Shown: positions 1 through 9,203, numbered from the stretch's first letter. The stretch is DNA of 32,521 bases from Candidatus Poribacteria bacterium (GCA_026710795.1 JAPOQK010000104.1:1-32521), one strand, 5' to 3'. The notes: generated from the sequence alone by a model not told the origin. Translations and numbers: made by a program.

Positions 1-31
1 AAGGATCATAACTTGCAGTCTCATACAACCG

Positions 32-152
32 AATGTGGTATTGAATGATTTTATCACCCATCATTCCAACTCAAGCATTTGAGTGGATAGGACACCTACA
101 GGAAGTAGGTGAATGCTTTCCTATCCGAATGATAGGAATATGATACCACATT
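32..152. other. Foldable pseudoknot-capable element in the gene-free 1-381 region
   Basis: No gene is visible in 1-381. A perfect 10-bp outer stem (32-41 with 143-152) encloses several perfect stems: 43-49/60-66, 73-79/112-118, 85-92/119-126, 93-99/105-111 and the alternative 120-125/131-136. The 93-99/105-111 hairpin (5-nt loop) and 85-92/119-126 form one long hairpin. Its 7-nt bulge (112-118) pairs perfectly with 73-79, which makes a pseudoknot. Further stems follow (164-168/176-180, 191-195/209-213, and the near-palindrome 234-247). This density of nested perfect pairs suggests a structured RNA or a mobile-element end. I do not recognise a known family, and the strand of any transcript is unknown. 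Confidence 0.4.
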
Positions 153-381
153 TATTGAACAAAATCAAGCGTTTTTTGATAAATGGAGACGTTAGCGGTG
201 TTTCATCACTAACCTAAAGGATAGGGCTTTCACACCGAACGTTTGGTAATAGATGTATTGATCTGCATACGATTCAACCCAGCAGCCTATCAAACAAGGT
301 TTAACATACACGATTACATTTCCAGTTAGCAAAACGTTGGTCTGCAAAAGACAGCAAACTGCCCTAATAATATAGAATAAA

Positions 382-1185
382 ATGAGAATACTTTTAACAG
401 GTCATAAAGGTTTCCTTGGTAGACATATATATAAGGCACTCGATTTAAATGACACACATGAGGTACACGGATTTGATTGTGATTCCGATTACGATGTGTT
501 TGATGACTTGTATCGCAAGTTGGTGTCTGATGGTAATAGATATGATTTGGTTATCCACAACGGTGCTTTAAGCAATTCTCAAGTAACAGATAACTTACTA
601 TGGCAACTCAACTACAAAGCAAGCACAAAAATTGCGGATTATTGCAAACAGACACAAAAAAAATTAATCTTTATTTCATCGGCAGCAGCGATTGATCCTG
701 ATATTCCTTACGGATGGAGCAAACATTGTGCGGAGTATTACTTGTCTCAGGTAATTGCAAGCAGTAATTTATGTATCTTAAGACCCTTTAACATCTGGGA
801 TTATGATGAGGAAGGCAAAGAAAGTCCAAGTATCGTCTACAAAATTTTGGCAGGTAAACTTGAGAAGGCTTATGAAGGATGCCTTCGTGATTTTGTTCAT
901 GTAACAAATGTTGCTACCGCTATTCAACATGTAGTGAATGAATGGGAACCTGGAGTTTTCAGTATTGGAACAGCACAACCGACTAATATTGCAACATTAG
1001 TTAATCAGTTGTACCAAAACGGCAACAAATCCAAGCATCCAAAACCCCTGATTGTAAATGAATGTCCTATCAAAGAAAGACTGGTAGCCAGTCCCGAAGA
1101 TCTACTTCCAAACTGGAAAGCCACACCATTAGAGAACTATTTTGAAGAATTACAACACTATCTTATAGAAGACGATGAAGGTTGA
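382..1185 (+). CDS. NAD-dependent sugar epimerase/dehydratase (extended SDR, HldD-like)
   Basis: The protein has 267 residues. The N-terminal Rossmann motif TGHKGFLG (residues 6-13) and the YxxxK catalytic pair (Y110, K114), with serine at about 99-100, define an extended short-chain dehydrogenase. The sequence pattern IHNGALS, the YGWSKHCAEYY block, LRPFNIW and RDFVHVTNVA resemble ADP-glyceromanno-heptose 6-epimerase (HldD), although the protein is shorter than the roughly 310 residues usual there. The expected role is cytoplasmic NAD(P)-dependent interconversion of a nucleotide sugar for surface glycan synthesis. The exact substrate cannot be read from sequence. There is no clear Shine-Dalgarno before the ATG. 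The gene is followed by a 72-bp gap and a PhyH gene on the same strand. Confidence 0.8.
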   Translation: MRILLTGHKGFLGRHIYKALDLNDTHEVHGFDCDSDYDVFDDLYRKLVSDGNRYDLVIHNGALSNSQVTDNLLWQLNYKASTKIADYCKQTQKKLIFISSAAAIDPDIPYGWSKHCAEYYLSQVIASSNLCILRPFNIWDYDEEGKESPSIVYKILAGKLEKAYEGCLRDFVHVTNVATAIQHVVNEWEPGVFSIGTAQPTNIATLVNQLYQNGNKSKHPKPLIVNECPIKERLVASPEDLLPNWKATPLENYFEELQHYLIEDDEG

Positions 1186-1257
1186 ACATGTAGAGATAGA
1201 GTTATATTACTTATAGTGTGGAAGACCAAATGTCTAGATTAATATGGAGTGACAATT

Positions 1258-2151
1258 ATGAACGGAAAATGTCTTGATCACCTATTATCAGAAGAGGAGC
1301 GAAAACATTTTAAGGAACAGGGATACCTTTATGTACCAAACGCGTTGTCTTTAGACATGATAGAACATTTGACAAATGCTGTAGATACACTTTACGATAA
1401 TGCCCTTTCCACAGGTAGAGCGAAACCTAATAACCATTGGGGTTTCTCCAATTTCTTAGGAGAAGATGACGCTTTTTTAGATCTTGTTGATCTACCAACA
1501 ACACTACCCAAAGTGTGGGGGATTTTGGGATGGAATATCTACCTTTACCATGCACACATGCACGTCAAACCTCCTGCCCTACCAGATGCACAGGATGGAG
1601 ATGGTTGGTTGGAATGGCATCAAGATAGTGGTCGCGTCAATATTGAGATGGAGACACATCCACGTCCGCGTCTATCGTTGAAGGTGGCGTTTTTCCTCAC
1701 GGATGTCTCGGAACCTGGTCGTGGCAATTTTTACATTCGTCCCGGTAGCCATTTTTCAGATGTACCGTTACTTGAATCGGAAATAAGTCGTGACCCACGC
1801 GAAAAAACAGCATCGGGGATTCCAGATGACGCGATACCTGTGTGTGTTGAACCAGGAACTGCTGTTCTCTTTGATAGACGTCTCTGGCACTCACGAAGTC
1901 CTAACACCTCACAGATGACTCGCAAGGCTCTGTTTTACGGCTATGGGTATCGGTGGATTCGTCAGAAAGACGATATGACGGTTGAACATCTTTATGAACG
2001 GTGTGATCCCATTCGCCGCCAATTGCTTGGTGCTGCTGTCCGAAATAATGGTCGCTACGTTCCGTCCGATGAGGATGTGCCTTTACGAGGATGGCTTATT
2101 GAGCAATTTGGAAAAGAATCTGTTTATTCACAGGCACCAGTTGGAGCATAA
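1258..2151 (+). CDS. Phytanoyl-CoA dioxygenase (PhyH) family protein
   Basis: This is a 297-residue Fe(II)/2-oxoglutarate oxygenase. The iron triad is visible as H121-x-D123 in EWHQD and a distal H211 in LWHSRSPN. R222 in the following TRKALFY strand is the likely 2-oxoglutarate anchor. RPGSHFSD (161-168) is a typical PhyH loop. I prefer the ATG at 1258 because GGAG at 1246-1249 lies 8 nt upstream of it; an in-frame GTG at 1249 overlaps that box. The family hydroxylates varied small molecules, and the substrate here is unknown. The gene ends 29 bp from the convergent MDR gene, with no obvious terminator hairpin between them. Confidence 0.88.
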   Translation: MNGKCLDHLLSEEERKHFKEQGYLYVPNALSLDMIEHLTNAVDTLYDNALSTGRAKPNNHWGFSNFLGEDDAFLDLVDLPTTLPKVWGILGWNIYLYHAHMHVKPPALPDAQDGDGWLEWHQDSGRVNIEMETHPRPRLSLKVAFFLTDVSEPGRGNFYIRPGSHFSDVPLLESEISRDPREKTASGIPDDAIPVCVEPGTAVLFDRRLWHSRSPNTSQMTRKALFYGYGYRWIRQKDDMTVEHLYERCDPIRRQLLGAAVRNNGRYVPSDEDVPLRGWLIEQFGKESVYSQAPVGA

Positions 2152-2180
2152 CTACAATATCCTCCATCTGTTTCCATACT

Positions 2181-3224
2181 TCATGGCAACAGACATACCT
2201 TTCCAAAGTTCTTGCGAGACTCCAGTAATTGATGTGCCTCAGCAGCTTTATCTAAAGGAAGTGTCCGATCAATGATAGGGATTAACCGACGCTGTTCTGC
2301 AAGACGAACAAGGGTTCGCAGTTCGGTAGGAGTGCCTAACGCAGAACCCATGATGGTGAGTTGTTTTTGATACATTTTGCGGATATTAATCTCTCCGATG
2401 TTTCCCGTTGTTACCCCACAAGAAACAAGTCTACCGTTTTTTGCAAGACTGTTGATGCTTTGTTCCCACGTCACAGTACCAATATGCTCAAGTACAACAT
2501 CAACACCTCTACCATTTGTCTTTTCAAGAATAACCTCTGAGAAATCAATATCTTTGTAGTTAATTGTAATATCTGCACCGAATTGTTTGGCACGCGCTAA
2601 TTTTTCATCTGTACTCGCTGTTGCAAAGATGCGTGCTCCGATAAGTTTTGCGATTTGTAATCCAGCACTTCCAACACTCCCACCCGCACCAAGTATCAGT
2701 ACATCATCTCTTGCTTGTAACTGTGCGCGTGTGATAAGCATATGCCATGCTGTTAGGTAGGCAATTGGCAATGCTGCTGCCTCAACAAAAGGCAACGTAT
2801 CGGCTATGCTAATAGCATTTTTCACAGGTGCTTTAACAAATTCTGCATAACCGCCATCAGTTTGAAATCCAAGCAACTGCTGTGTATCACATAGATTTTC
2901 GTAACCGTTGATACAGTCGCTACAGATATCGCACGGAATACATGGCGCGAGGAGTATACGGTCACCTATAGCAAATTCGGGATGTTCGCCAGAAATTTCG
3001 ACTATTTCACCTGCGATGTCAGAGCCTAAAATGTGGGGTGCGCCTGTTTCTTCTAATTTCTGTTTTATCTCAGGTCGGTTGCGCCGCGCGTGGATATCAA
3101 GATAGTTGACAGCACACGCATTAACTTTGACCAGAATTTCACCATCACGTAGTTTAGGTTCGGCAACATCTTGATACTGTAGAACATTAATCTCACCTTG
3201 TTCAGTGAACGCAATTGCTCTCAT
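2181..3224 (-). CDS. Zinc-binding MDR-family alcohol dehydrogenase/quinone oxidoreductase
   Basis: The 347-residue medium-chain dehydrogenase/reductase has an N-terminal GroES-like domain and a Rossmann domain with GAGGSVG at 178-184. The structural zinc site is intact as C98-x2-C101-x2-C104-x7-C112. The usual catalytic-zinc ligands look lost: the position of the first cysteine reads N40 (AVNYLDIH), and the GHE motif is replaced by GSD (67-69). That suggests a quinone-oxidoreductase-like NADPH enzyme that keeps only the structural zinc. This is inference from alignment by eye. The start is ATG at 3224. It lies 40 bp downstream of the second PhyH gene on the same strand and is probably co-transcribed with it. 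Confidence 0.87.
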   Translation of the reverse strand: MRAIAFTEQGEINVLQYQDVAEPKLRDGEILVKVNACAVNYLDIHARRNRPEIKQKLEETGAPHILGSDIAGEIVEISGEHPEFAIGDRILLAPCIPCDICSDCINGYENLCDTQQLLGFQTDGGYAEFVKAPVKNAISIADTLPFVEAAALPIAYLTAWHMLITRAQLQARDDVLILGAGGSVGSAGLQIAKLIGARIFATASTDEKLARAKQFGADITINYKDIDFSEVILEKTNGRGVDVVLEHIGTVTWEQSINSLAKNGRLVSCGVTTGNIGEINIRKMYQKQLTIMGSALGTPTELRTLVRLAEQRRLIPIIDRTLPLDKAAEAHQLLESRKNFGKVCLLP

Positions 3225-3264
3225 GCAAATTCCAATTTATTGTAAAGATTAAGTCGATGTGATT

Positions 3265-4074
3265 CTAACCGTACGCGCCATGGTTCAGGAATCCAAGCAA
3301 CCTACGTAATCTTGGGTTTGCGTCACGGTATACAGATTCAGGCATATTGTAATTCATGAACGGATAGAATTTATGACCAACCAGTCGACGAGCGTAAGTT
3401 ACCTGTGTAATGTATCGAGTGCGTTGGCTCTGATTTGGACCACCACGATGCCATACTTGATTGTTGAACATCGCTACGCTTCCCGCTTTGCCGAGATTGT
3501 AACGGATTTTTTCTTCCCACTTGGATCCTTCTATAGGATTCGGAGGGGAGGCACCGAAAAGATGTGATCCGGGTATAACCTCTGTTCCACCATGTTCAAT
3601 CTCTGTGACATCTGTGAGGTAGTAGTTAGCAGTAAATAGGAGCACAGGGAGTTTGACGTTCGTAGGCGGTTCACCATCTGTGACAAGGTAGTGCGGTGAA
3701 TCATCTTGGTGCCATGACGTTATACCGCCGCCAGGACGTGTTTGAAAGGAGTTGTTGTGGATAACATGGCAGTTTCCAGCAACAAGAGCTTCAGCAAAGG
3801 AAACAATTGGTTCAAGGTCAAATAACCGAAGGTTTGCCTTGCTGTGTTCAAACATGCGATGACTCAAGTGCATCGTTGATTGGTAATTTCCACCATTCAA
3901 ACCGTTGGGATTGTTTTCAAGTGCCCATTCCAAGTCTTGCCGTAGTTCAGCACAGTGTTCGAGAGTCAACACATTCTGTAGAAATAGACATCCATCTCGG
4001 TGGAATGTTTCCACCCATTCCTGTATTTGTTCTTGACTTATATTTTGTTCAGATAAATAAGGAGAATGTTTCAT
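3265..4074 (-). CDS. Phytanoyl-CoA dioxygenase (PhyH) family protein
   Basis: The protein has 269 residues and is a cytosolic Fe(II)/2-oxoglutarate oxygenase. The metal ligands are H122-x-D124 in SWHQDD and H209 in VWHRGGPNQS. R218 or R220 in SQRTRYITQ is the probable 2-oxoglutarate contact. GGTEVIPGSH (162-171) is a family hallmark. It is only distantly similar to the PhyH protein at 1258-2151, so the two are not a recent duplication. It sits between a cupin gene upstream and an MDR oxidoreductase downstream on the same strand, which suggests a small oxidative pathway on an unknown metabolite. Confidence 0.88.
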   Translation of the reverse strand: MKHSPYLSEQNISQEQIQEWVETFHRDGCLFLQNVLTLEHCAELRQDLEWALENNPNGLNGGNYQSTMHLSHRMFEHSKANLRLFDLEPIVSFAEALVAGNCHVIHNNSFQTRPGGGITSWHQDDSPHYLVTDGEPPTNVKLPVLLFTANYYLTDVTEIEHGGTEVIPGSHLFGASPPNPIEGSKWEEKIRYNLGKAGSVAMFNNQVWHRGGPNQSQRTRYITQVTYARRLVGHKFYPFMNYNMPESVYRDANPRLRRLLGFLNHGAYG

Positions 4075-4162
4075 ATAGTTACCATCTGTTGCTTGGATGA
4101 TGATTAATATCCTTTACTAATAGATACTCTCGGTAACAGAACCATTTGTTGTATTCTGTATG

Positions 4163-4552
4163 TCATTCAGAATGCTTACCACCAATAATAATGAGAAATA
4201 CACTGTCCTCATTGGCATGTACCGAATGATTGATATCAGATGTGAAGGCAACCGATTCAGTCTGTGTGAGTGTGATATTTTTTGTCTTTGTAGAAAATAA
4301 GATATTTCCACTAAGTGTAACAACAGTCGCTGCACCTGGTGCTGAGTGTTCCTCAAGTGTCATACCAGATTTCATCGCCACTAAGACGACAGTCATTTCA
4401 TCACCGCGTGCTAATGTCAACGAAGCACGTCCAGAAGTTGCAGACTCCGCTTCTACCATCAACTGATCACCCATTGAATTAAGTGGAAATCCCTCTATCT
4501 GAGATATGTTGAGATCAATTGGTCTATATGGTCGGTTATATACTATTTTCAT
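4163..4552 (-). CDS. Small cupin-domain protein
   Basis: This is a 129-residue single-domain protein. The central part reads as a cupin beta-barrel: the first conserved motif is represented around LEEHSAPG (H69) with a following glycine turn LSGNI (80-84), and the second around DINHSVHANEDS (H109, H112). The first motif lacks the usual second histidine, so metal binding may be reduced or altered. No signal peptide is seen and the product is probably cytoplasmic. The role is unknown; such proteins act as small isomerases, dioxygenases or ligand sensors. It lies 88 bp upstream of the PhyH gene on the same strand. The Shine-Dalgarno is weak. Confidence 0.7.
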   Translation of the reverse strand: MKIVYNRPYRPIDLNISQIEGFPLNSMGDQLMVEAESATSGRASLTLARGDEMTVVLVAMKSGMTLEEHSAPGAATVVTLSGNILFSTKTKNITLTQTESVAFTSDINHSVHANEDSVFLIIIGGKHSE

Positions 4553-4713
4553 TAGGTTTCTTTATGCGATGATTGTAATTCAGGAATACATAGGTAATCA
4601 ATAAATTGATCCTAACTGATGGAGGTATCTCCGTATAACGACGTATCGCGTAGTAAATGAGGAATTGGAAATACATCCTTCATTAGCAATATAACCTACA
4701 ACAAATTGTGCTG

Positions 4714-5055
4714 TTACCCCATAGCAGCAGCAACAATTATACCGAGTGAGACGAGAACACCCGCAACTGCAATACCAGCGGCGACATTGTTATCTTCCGC
4801 AATTTGTCGGTTGAGATCATACGGAGTTGCCATATCAAAGACTTTGTAACCCACCATTAAAATGATTAGACCTACAATACTAAAGATTGCTACTAAGATA
4901 ATATCTCGTGCTATAACTTTCCAAGGAAACATTGAGAGTTCTTCTGACGCAGCACCTTCATCCTGTGCAGACGCAACTGTGACAAATACTGTAAAGACAC
5001 AGAGAGCTACCATAACTAAGCAGAGGGTTGTTGATACGATTCTTTTCGCGTTCAT
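4714..5055 (-). CDS. DUF350-like membrane protein
   Basis: The 113-residue protein has a signal peptide or first membrane segment at residues 8-30 ending VASA, then two further hydrophobic segments (about 50-72 and 92-112). The linker GYKVFDMATPYDLNRQIAEDNN followed by a glycine/alanine/valine-rich helix is the typical DUF350 signature. The function is unknown; the family is inner-membrane. I chose the ATG at 5055 because AGGAG (5065-5061) lies 5 nt upstream. A perfect -10 box (TATAAT, 5089-5084) would start transcription near 5077, which excludes the longer frame starting at 5085. It is a separate transcription unit from the large gene that ends at 5187 upstream of it. Confidence 0.75.
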   Translation of the reverse strand: MNAKRIVSTTLCLVMVALCVFTVFVTVASAQDEGAASEELSMFPWKVIARDIILVAIFSIVGLIILMVGYKVFDMATPYDLNRQIAEDNNVAAGIAVAGVLVSLGIIVAAAMG

Positions 5056-5083
5056 TGTTTCTCCTATTGGGACATAGAAGTCC

Positions 5084-5110
5084 ATTATACAATAAGTTAG
5101 ATGTGTTCAA
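5084..5110 (-). promoter_or_regulatory. Sigma70-type promoter for the DUF350 gene
   Basis: Read on the minus strand: -35 TTGAAC (5110-5105), a 15-bp spacer and a perfect -10 TATAAT (5089-5084). The spacer is short. The predicted start near 5077 leaves a leader of about 22 nt before the ATG at 5055. Confidence 0.45.
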
Positions 5111-5186
5111 GAGTATATAATTACGTTAAAATGGTTATCCTTATACGACTATAAACACTTTACCGAAAATTTGAAATTAATTCAAC

Positions 5187-8100
5187 TTATTTCGTCAGTT
5201 GATATTGCATTTCATTTGTGATATGAATCTGTTTGATCAAAATAGCATCTTTTTCTGGGATGTAACGCCATCCGGATGTAACTTCTTCAAGAGATTCTAC
5301 TTGAGGTATGTCAATGGTGGAATTATCTTTGTCATCATCCATTTGCTCTCCCTGGACACGGATGAGTGATGGGACTTGTCCATAACCGGTAATCAATGTA
5401 TGACTTGTTTCGTTTTCTGCATAATTAAGTCCCCATTTCAACTCACCTGAACGGGATGCTGTAAAGTCAACGGGTATTGCACCAGAACTTAGGTGAATTG
5501 ATCCTGCGATAGCGGATTTTACCCCAGGGTCAAGTCCGCTGAGTGTGTAAACATTGACCATAATATCTTCAGGATTGATATGCGGTCCTTTGCCTTCTGT
5601 ACAAAAGCCGTAGAATCCATCTGGATATGTCCCTTTCAACTCGCCATCATCCCACTGTTGATACAAGGCACTGACGGTAATTCCCTCTGCAACCTGTCTC
5701 CATCTTTCATCTCGTGAATATTCATTTAGGCGTTGTAGGTAATATGCATACACCAATCCGTTCCATTGAACCGGCACCCCGAACCAAGGATGTGTATAGA
5801 ACGTTGTTCCGAATACAGGTATGGAGGCAAATTGCATGCCGGGACGGTCAGGAAGATGCCAATGATAAAGGAAAGGCAGCCCTGTTTCTGCCCAATACTC
5901 CGCCCGTTTCAAATATGTCTTATTACCGCTGACTTCATGTGCTTCAACATAGGCACCGATTGCATGTGCGGCAGCGAGGATATCCGGTTCATAAATCGGA
6001 CATTCCCATGGTTGCGCACCACGTGGTACTACAAAACGATCCATGTAGGAGAGTGCCTTTTTACCAGCATTGAGTGATTTCTTGTCACCTGTTATACGAG
6101 CATGCTTTAGAAGTTTGAGGGCATTCAAAGCACACGTCCCAAGAACTACATCACCTGCAGTCCCAAGGTTTTGTGTTTTTTCCGATGTAGGTTGAAACCC
6201 CCAACTACCGTCATCAGACTGGGACTCAATTATGGGTTGGACTTCTGTCTCATAAAGACCTAATGCAGCATCCAAGTGTCCATAATAAAATGGTAACTCA
6301 CCACCCAAAATATGGCATGACCCACGATATGCTAATCCTTCAGCACCGTCATCTGCTATAGTTTTCTCCGCTATTTCCATAACCCTTGACTTTACTTCCT
6401 CAGATTTCGTTGCCAGGTAATCATACCAAAGTAGAGTCGCAAATCCTGGTTCGTTTCGAGATGCCCAATCCACGCAGTGTCTGGATTGTCTTTCCTCAGC
6501 ATCCCATACAGTGTGCATAAATCCATGACGTGAAAGGAGTACCTCCTCTTCATCGTTACGAGGTCGTGTCAACGGTTTAGGCGTTCCAAAAGCAGATGTC
6601 CAGTGCGATATAGCTGCTAAAATTGAAGCATTCCCATCAGCAATTATTTCACAATCCAAAGTAATTTCCTTACCAGATTTTAGTTGATATGCAGTTTCAG
6701 CAATCAGGTTATTCTCTTTTACCAAATCTGGCACTGTAGGCAAGAAGAGTCCCATCAAGTGGTTTCTCTCTTGGTTATGCATATTAGGAGATGAAAATAC
6801 AGCGGATACATTTTGCATTTGACCATCCCAACACTGCAACGGATTCCAGGCAATTCCAACTATAGACTTTTGTATCTCAACTGCCATCACAGGAATAGTT
6901 ATCTTATATGGGTGTGGGACCAACCGATTATTATGCGGTGGTGCAGCATCCCGTGTATTCGAAGAAGGTTCATCACCTTCAAGATACTCCAAACCTGGAA
7001 ACAGAGCAGCAGTTTTCTTTTCACGCGTGCTTTTGTGACCTGCATAAATTTCTGTCCCACGAAAAGCGAGAAGTTCACGTTTCTTATCAACTGATAATTT
7101 GTAAGCAGTCTTAATACGTTTAGAATCTTCAGTTAGAATCAACTCCAACTGTAGCGACCAAGTAACGCCATCCGAATCTTTGTTTTCACCTGATATACGA
7201 AGAATTGATTGTCCAAGACTATCTCCAGCTAACTGCACATCGTTCGGAACAAACTTTATGGTGTGAACAGTATCTTTGGAAAGGTAGGTTACCTCAGCAA
7301 TCACCTTGGAGGTAGCTACCTGCTGATAATTACTCCCTTTCGCTACATATATTGCGTAATATTCATATCCCTGTGGGGATTTGTCAAACGATTTTGATTT
7401 GGATTTGCTAACATTTTCCTGTGAAGGTGAATTGTTATGAACAAAAATCATGCGAAGATGTTTATTTCCAAATACCAAATGCTTACCTTCCATAAAGGTG
7501 TAGAGTTCTGGGATTACCTTCGTATCAAGTTTTGGTAATGCTGGTCGGATGTTTACAGATCCCTTCATTTTACCTTCACCTTGAAGATAACGAGACTTGA
7601 GAGTTACTGCGTAATTAATATCAGATGGACGTGAGACACCACGTGCATACCAAACATAAGTTAATGTATCACCAGGACCGAGTGTCTTTACATTATGTGC
7701 TGTTCTTCCGCGTCGTAACTTTATATCACTTATGCTTAATCGCGTTTTACTATCTTTTGAAAGAGGTCCCGCACCAACATTTTTGATAGTGCACTGCACC
7801 TCAAACGCTTCACCCATTCCAATGACTGCTGCCGTTGTACCAACACTTACGATTTCTAATTTCGGTTGTGATGCGAAGAGTGTCAAGTCAATCGGAGAGG
7901 TATCTAATTGGCTGTAGATCTCGTTAGCAATTTCTGTCGCTGGAGTAAAACCATCTCTATTAAAATCAAATAGCACGTTATGATTTTCAGCAACTTGTGC
8001 AATTGCAATTCCACATTGTATATCTATGGGAGGCAACTTTTCGTCTGTAACAATTACATCATTCCGAGTAAGTTTGAGTAGTTTTGGCTGCCCCCATAGT

Positions 8101-9203
8101 GCCCAGGCGTAGCTGCTATTTCCCTCAACATTACATTGCGTGATGAAAACAAGTTCTACCTTTTCGCCTGCATAACGGGTTAGATTTAATCCGTGTTGTA
8201 TCCAATGACATTCAGTTGAAACAGATTCAAAACACTGTTCGCCTGAGATTTCAATAGAATATTTGACACCACCCGGTTGTCTATCAGGATCATCAAATAC
8301 GACACCATCTCGGAGTCCAATACTGAAATATAAGAATAGGGTATCATTGTCGTCAACAGAAGGCAGATCAAGTTGGTAGGCAATTCGGGAAGGTTCGGTT
8401 GGAGACGGATGTTCAAAAAGTGCAGGTTTTGTTACTCCACCGGATGAATCCATTATGTTTACGGATATATGTTCACCACCAGAACATACACTCTCTTTAA
8501 AATTTGTAATGAAATCATACAATTCCTCGTTCTCTCCGAGAGAATATGGTTTAATCTCCTCATCAGAGGAAGGAATTTTTTCTACATTAGTTTCCTCTTC
8601 TTCTGGTGTATCATCAGTTTCTTCTGGTGTATCATCAGTATCGGAGGGATGATCAGTCTCGTGAGTATCCACGGTATCAGGTAATGGCTCTGCTTCCGAT
8701 ACCTCTGGTTCCGGTGGTGTGTCTTGGGATTCAGACGGGGGTTCTGTTTCAGACTGATCTTGGGTATCAGACTGTACAGCAACTTCAGTTGCCTCTTCTT
8801 CTGGTATATCTTTGGATTCAGATGGTGCCTGTTCCTCTGATGATATATTAGAATCTGGGGTGATATCCTCTTCAACGGTCTCTCGTTCCTCAGACTCAGG
8901 TGTTTCGTCAGTTTCAGATGCATTTACTTCTTCTGTGTCGTCTGATTGTGGTGTTTGTTCAGGTTGAGACACTACTTCTGGATCGACTGTTTTTGAAGAA
9001 GAGTCAGATTCATTTTCGTTTTCAGGTTGACCTTCATTTGGGGTTTCATCGTCCTCTATTTCCTCAACATTTTTAAGCGAATCACTATTAGAAGTTGGGT
9101 CTTGATGTTCAGACTCCGGTTGTTCTGGATCAACTCCTTCTTCGTCATTATGTGTTTCTTCTTCCATTTTCCCGATGAGAAAATGTTGGAAAAACGTCAG
9201 CAT
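5187..9203 (-). CDS. Large multidomain protein: acidic linker, galactose-binding-like, CARDB-like, six-hairpin glycosidase-like
   Basis: The protein has 1338 residues. Residues about 12-218 are a low-complexity acidic Glu/Asp/Ser/Thr/Pro linker with short repeats such as DDTPEE. Next comes a beta-sandwich resembling NPCBM or galactose-binding modules (about 230-380, ending YAWALWGQPKL). A CARDB-like adhesion domain follows at about 450-560 (KNVGAGPLS). The C-terminal third, with WDAEERQSRHCVDW, QSDDGSWGF, GDVVLGTCALNALKLL and YDYLA-type helices, looks like an alpha/alpha barrel of the six-hairpin glycosidase kind. A role in glycan binding or degradation is inferred, and no catalytic residue is assigned. 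ATG 9203 has AGGAG 7 nt upstream, and a TATAAT at 9227-9222 argues against the longer start at 9230. No signal peptide is visible, which is odd for this architecture. Confidence 0.72.
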   Translation of the reverse strand: MLTFFQHFLIGKMEEETHNDEEGVDPEQPESEHQDPTSNSDSLKNVEEIEDDETPNEGQPENENESDSSSKTVDPEVVSQPEQTPQSDDTEEVNASETDETPESEERETVEEDITPDSNISSEEQAPSESKDIPEEEATEVAVQSDTQDQSETEPPSESQDTPPEPEVSEAEPLPDTVDTHETDHPSDTDDTPEETDDTPEEEETNVEKIPSSDEEIKPYSLGENEELYDFITNFKESVCSGGEHISVNIMDSSGGVTKPALFEHPSPTEPSRIAYQLDLPSVDDNDTLFLYFSIGLRDGVVFDDPDRQPGGVKYSIEISGEQCFESVSTECHWIQHGLNLTRYAGEKVELVFITQCNVEGNSSYAWALWGQPKLLKLTRNDVIVTDEKLPPIDIQCGIAIAQVAENHNVLFDFNRDGFTPATEIANEIYSQLDTSPIDLTLFASQPKLEIVSVGTTAAVIGMGEAFEVQCTIKNVGAGPLSKDSKTRLSISDIKLRRGRTAHNVKTLGPGDTLTYVWYARGVSRPSDINYAVTLKSRYLQGEGKMKGSVNIRPALPKLDTKVIPELYTFMEGKHLVFGNKHLRMIFVHNNSPSQENVSKSKSKSFDKSPQGYEYYAIYVAKGSNYQQVATSKVIAEVTYLSKDTVHTIKFVPNDVQLAGDSLGQSILRISGENKDSDGVTWSLQLELILTEDSKRIKTAYKLSVDKKRELLAFRGTEIYAGHKSTREKKTAALFPGLEYLEGDEPSSNTRDAAPPHNNRLVPHPYKITIPVMAVEIQKSIVGIAWNPLQCWDGQMQNVSAVFSSPNMHNQERNHLMGLFLPTVPDLVKENNLIAETAYQLKSGKEITLDCEIIADGNASILAAISHWTSAFGTPKPLTRPRNDEEEVLLSRHGFMHTVWDAEERQSRHCVDWASRNEPGFATLLWYDYLATKSEEVKSRVMEIAEKTIADDGAEGLAYRGSCHILGGELPFYYGHLDAALGLYETEVQPIIESQSDDGSWGFQPTSEKTQNLGTAGDVVLGTCALNALKLLKHARITGDKKSLNAGKKALSYMDRFVVPRGAQPWECPIYEPDILAAAHAIGAYVEAHEVSGNKTYLKRAEYWAETGLPFLYHWHLPDRPGMQFASIPVFGTTFYTHPWFGVPVQWNGLVYAYYLQRLNEYSRDERWRQVAEGITVSALYQQWDDGELKGTYPDGFYGFCTEGKGPHINPEDIMVNVYTLSGLDPGVKSAIAGSIHLSSGAIPVDFTASRSGELKWGLNYAENETSHTLITGYGQVPSLIRVQGEQMDDDKDNSTIDIPQVESLEEVTSGWRYIPEKDAILIKQIHITNEMQYQLTK

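Noticed and set aside
73-152. HDV-like self-cleaving ribozyme
   Set aside because: The strand order fits, but the last two stems are contiguous on the 3' side. There is no room for P4 and the catalytic cytosine segment, and the L3 sequence does not match.
191-213. Integron attC-like core sites (GTTAGCG and CACTAAC)
   Set aside because: Neither 7-mer fits the GTTRRRY/RYYYAAC consensus, and no integrase or cassette array is present.
340-372. tmRNA tag-like short frame ending in tandem stops
   Set aside because: The encoded residues do not end in an ALAA-like tag, and no tRNA-like acceptor or T-arm is seen.
8582-8923. Lys/Gln/His-rich minus-strand frame of about 113 residues
   Set aside because: It is an alternative-frame reading of the low-complexity acidic linker of the large glycan protein; it has no start signal and no family resemblance.
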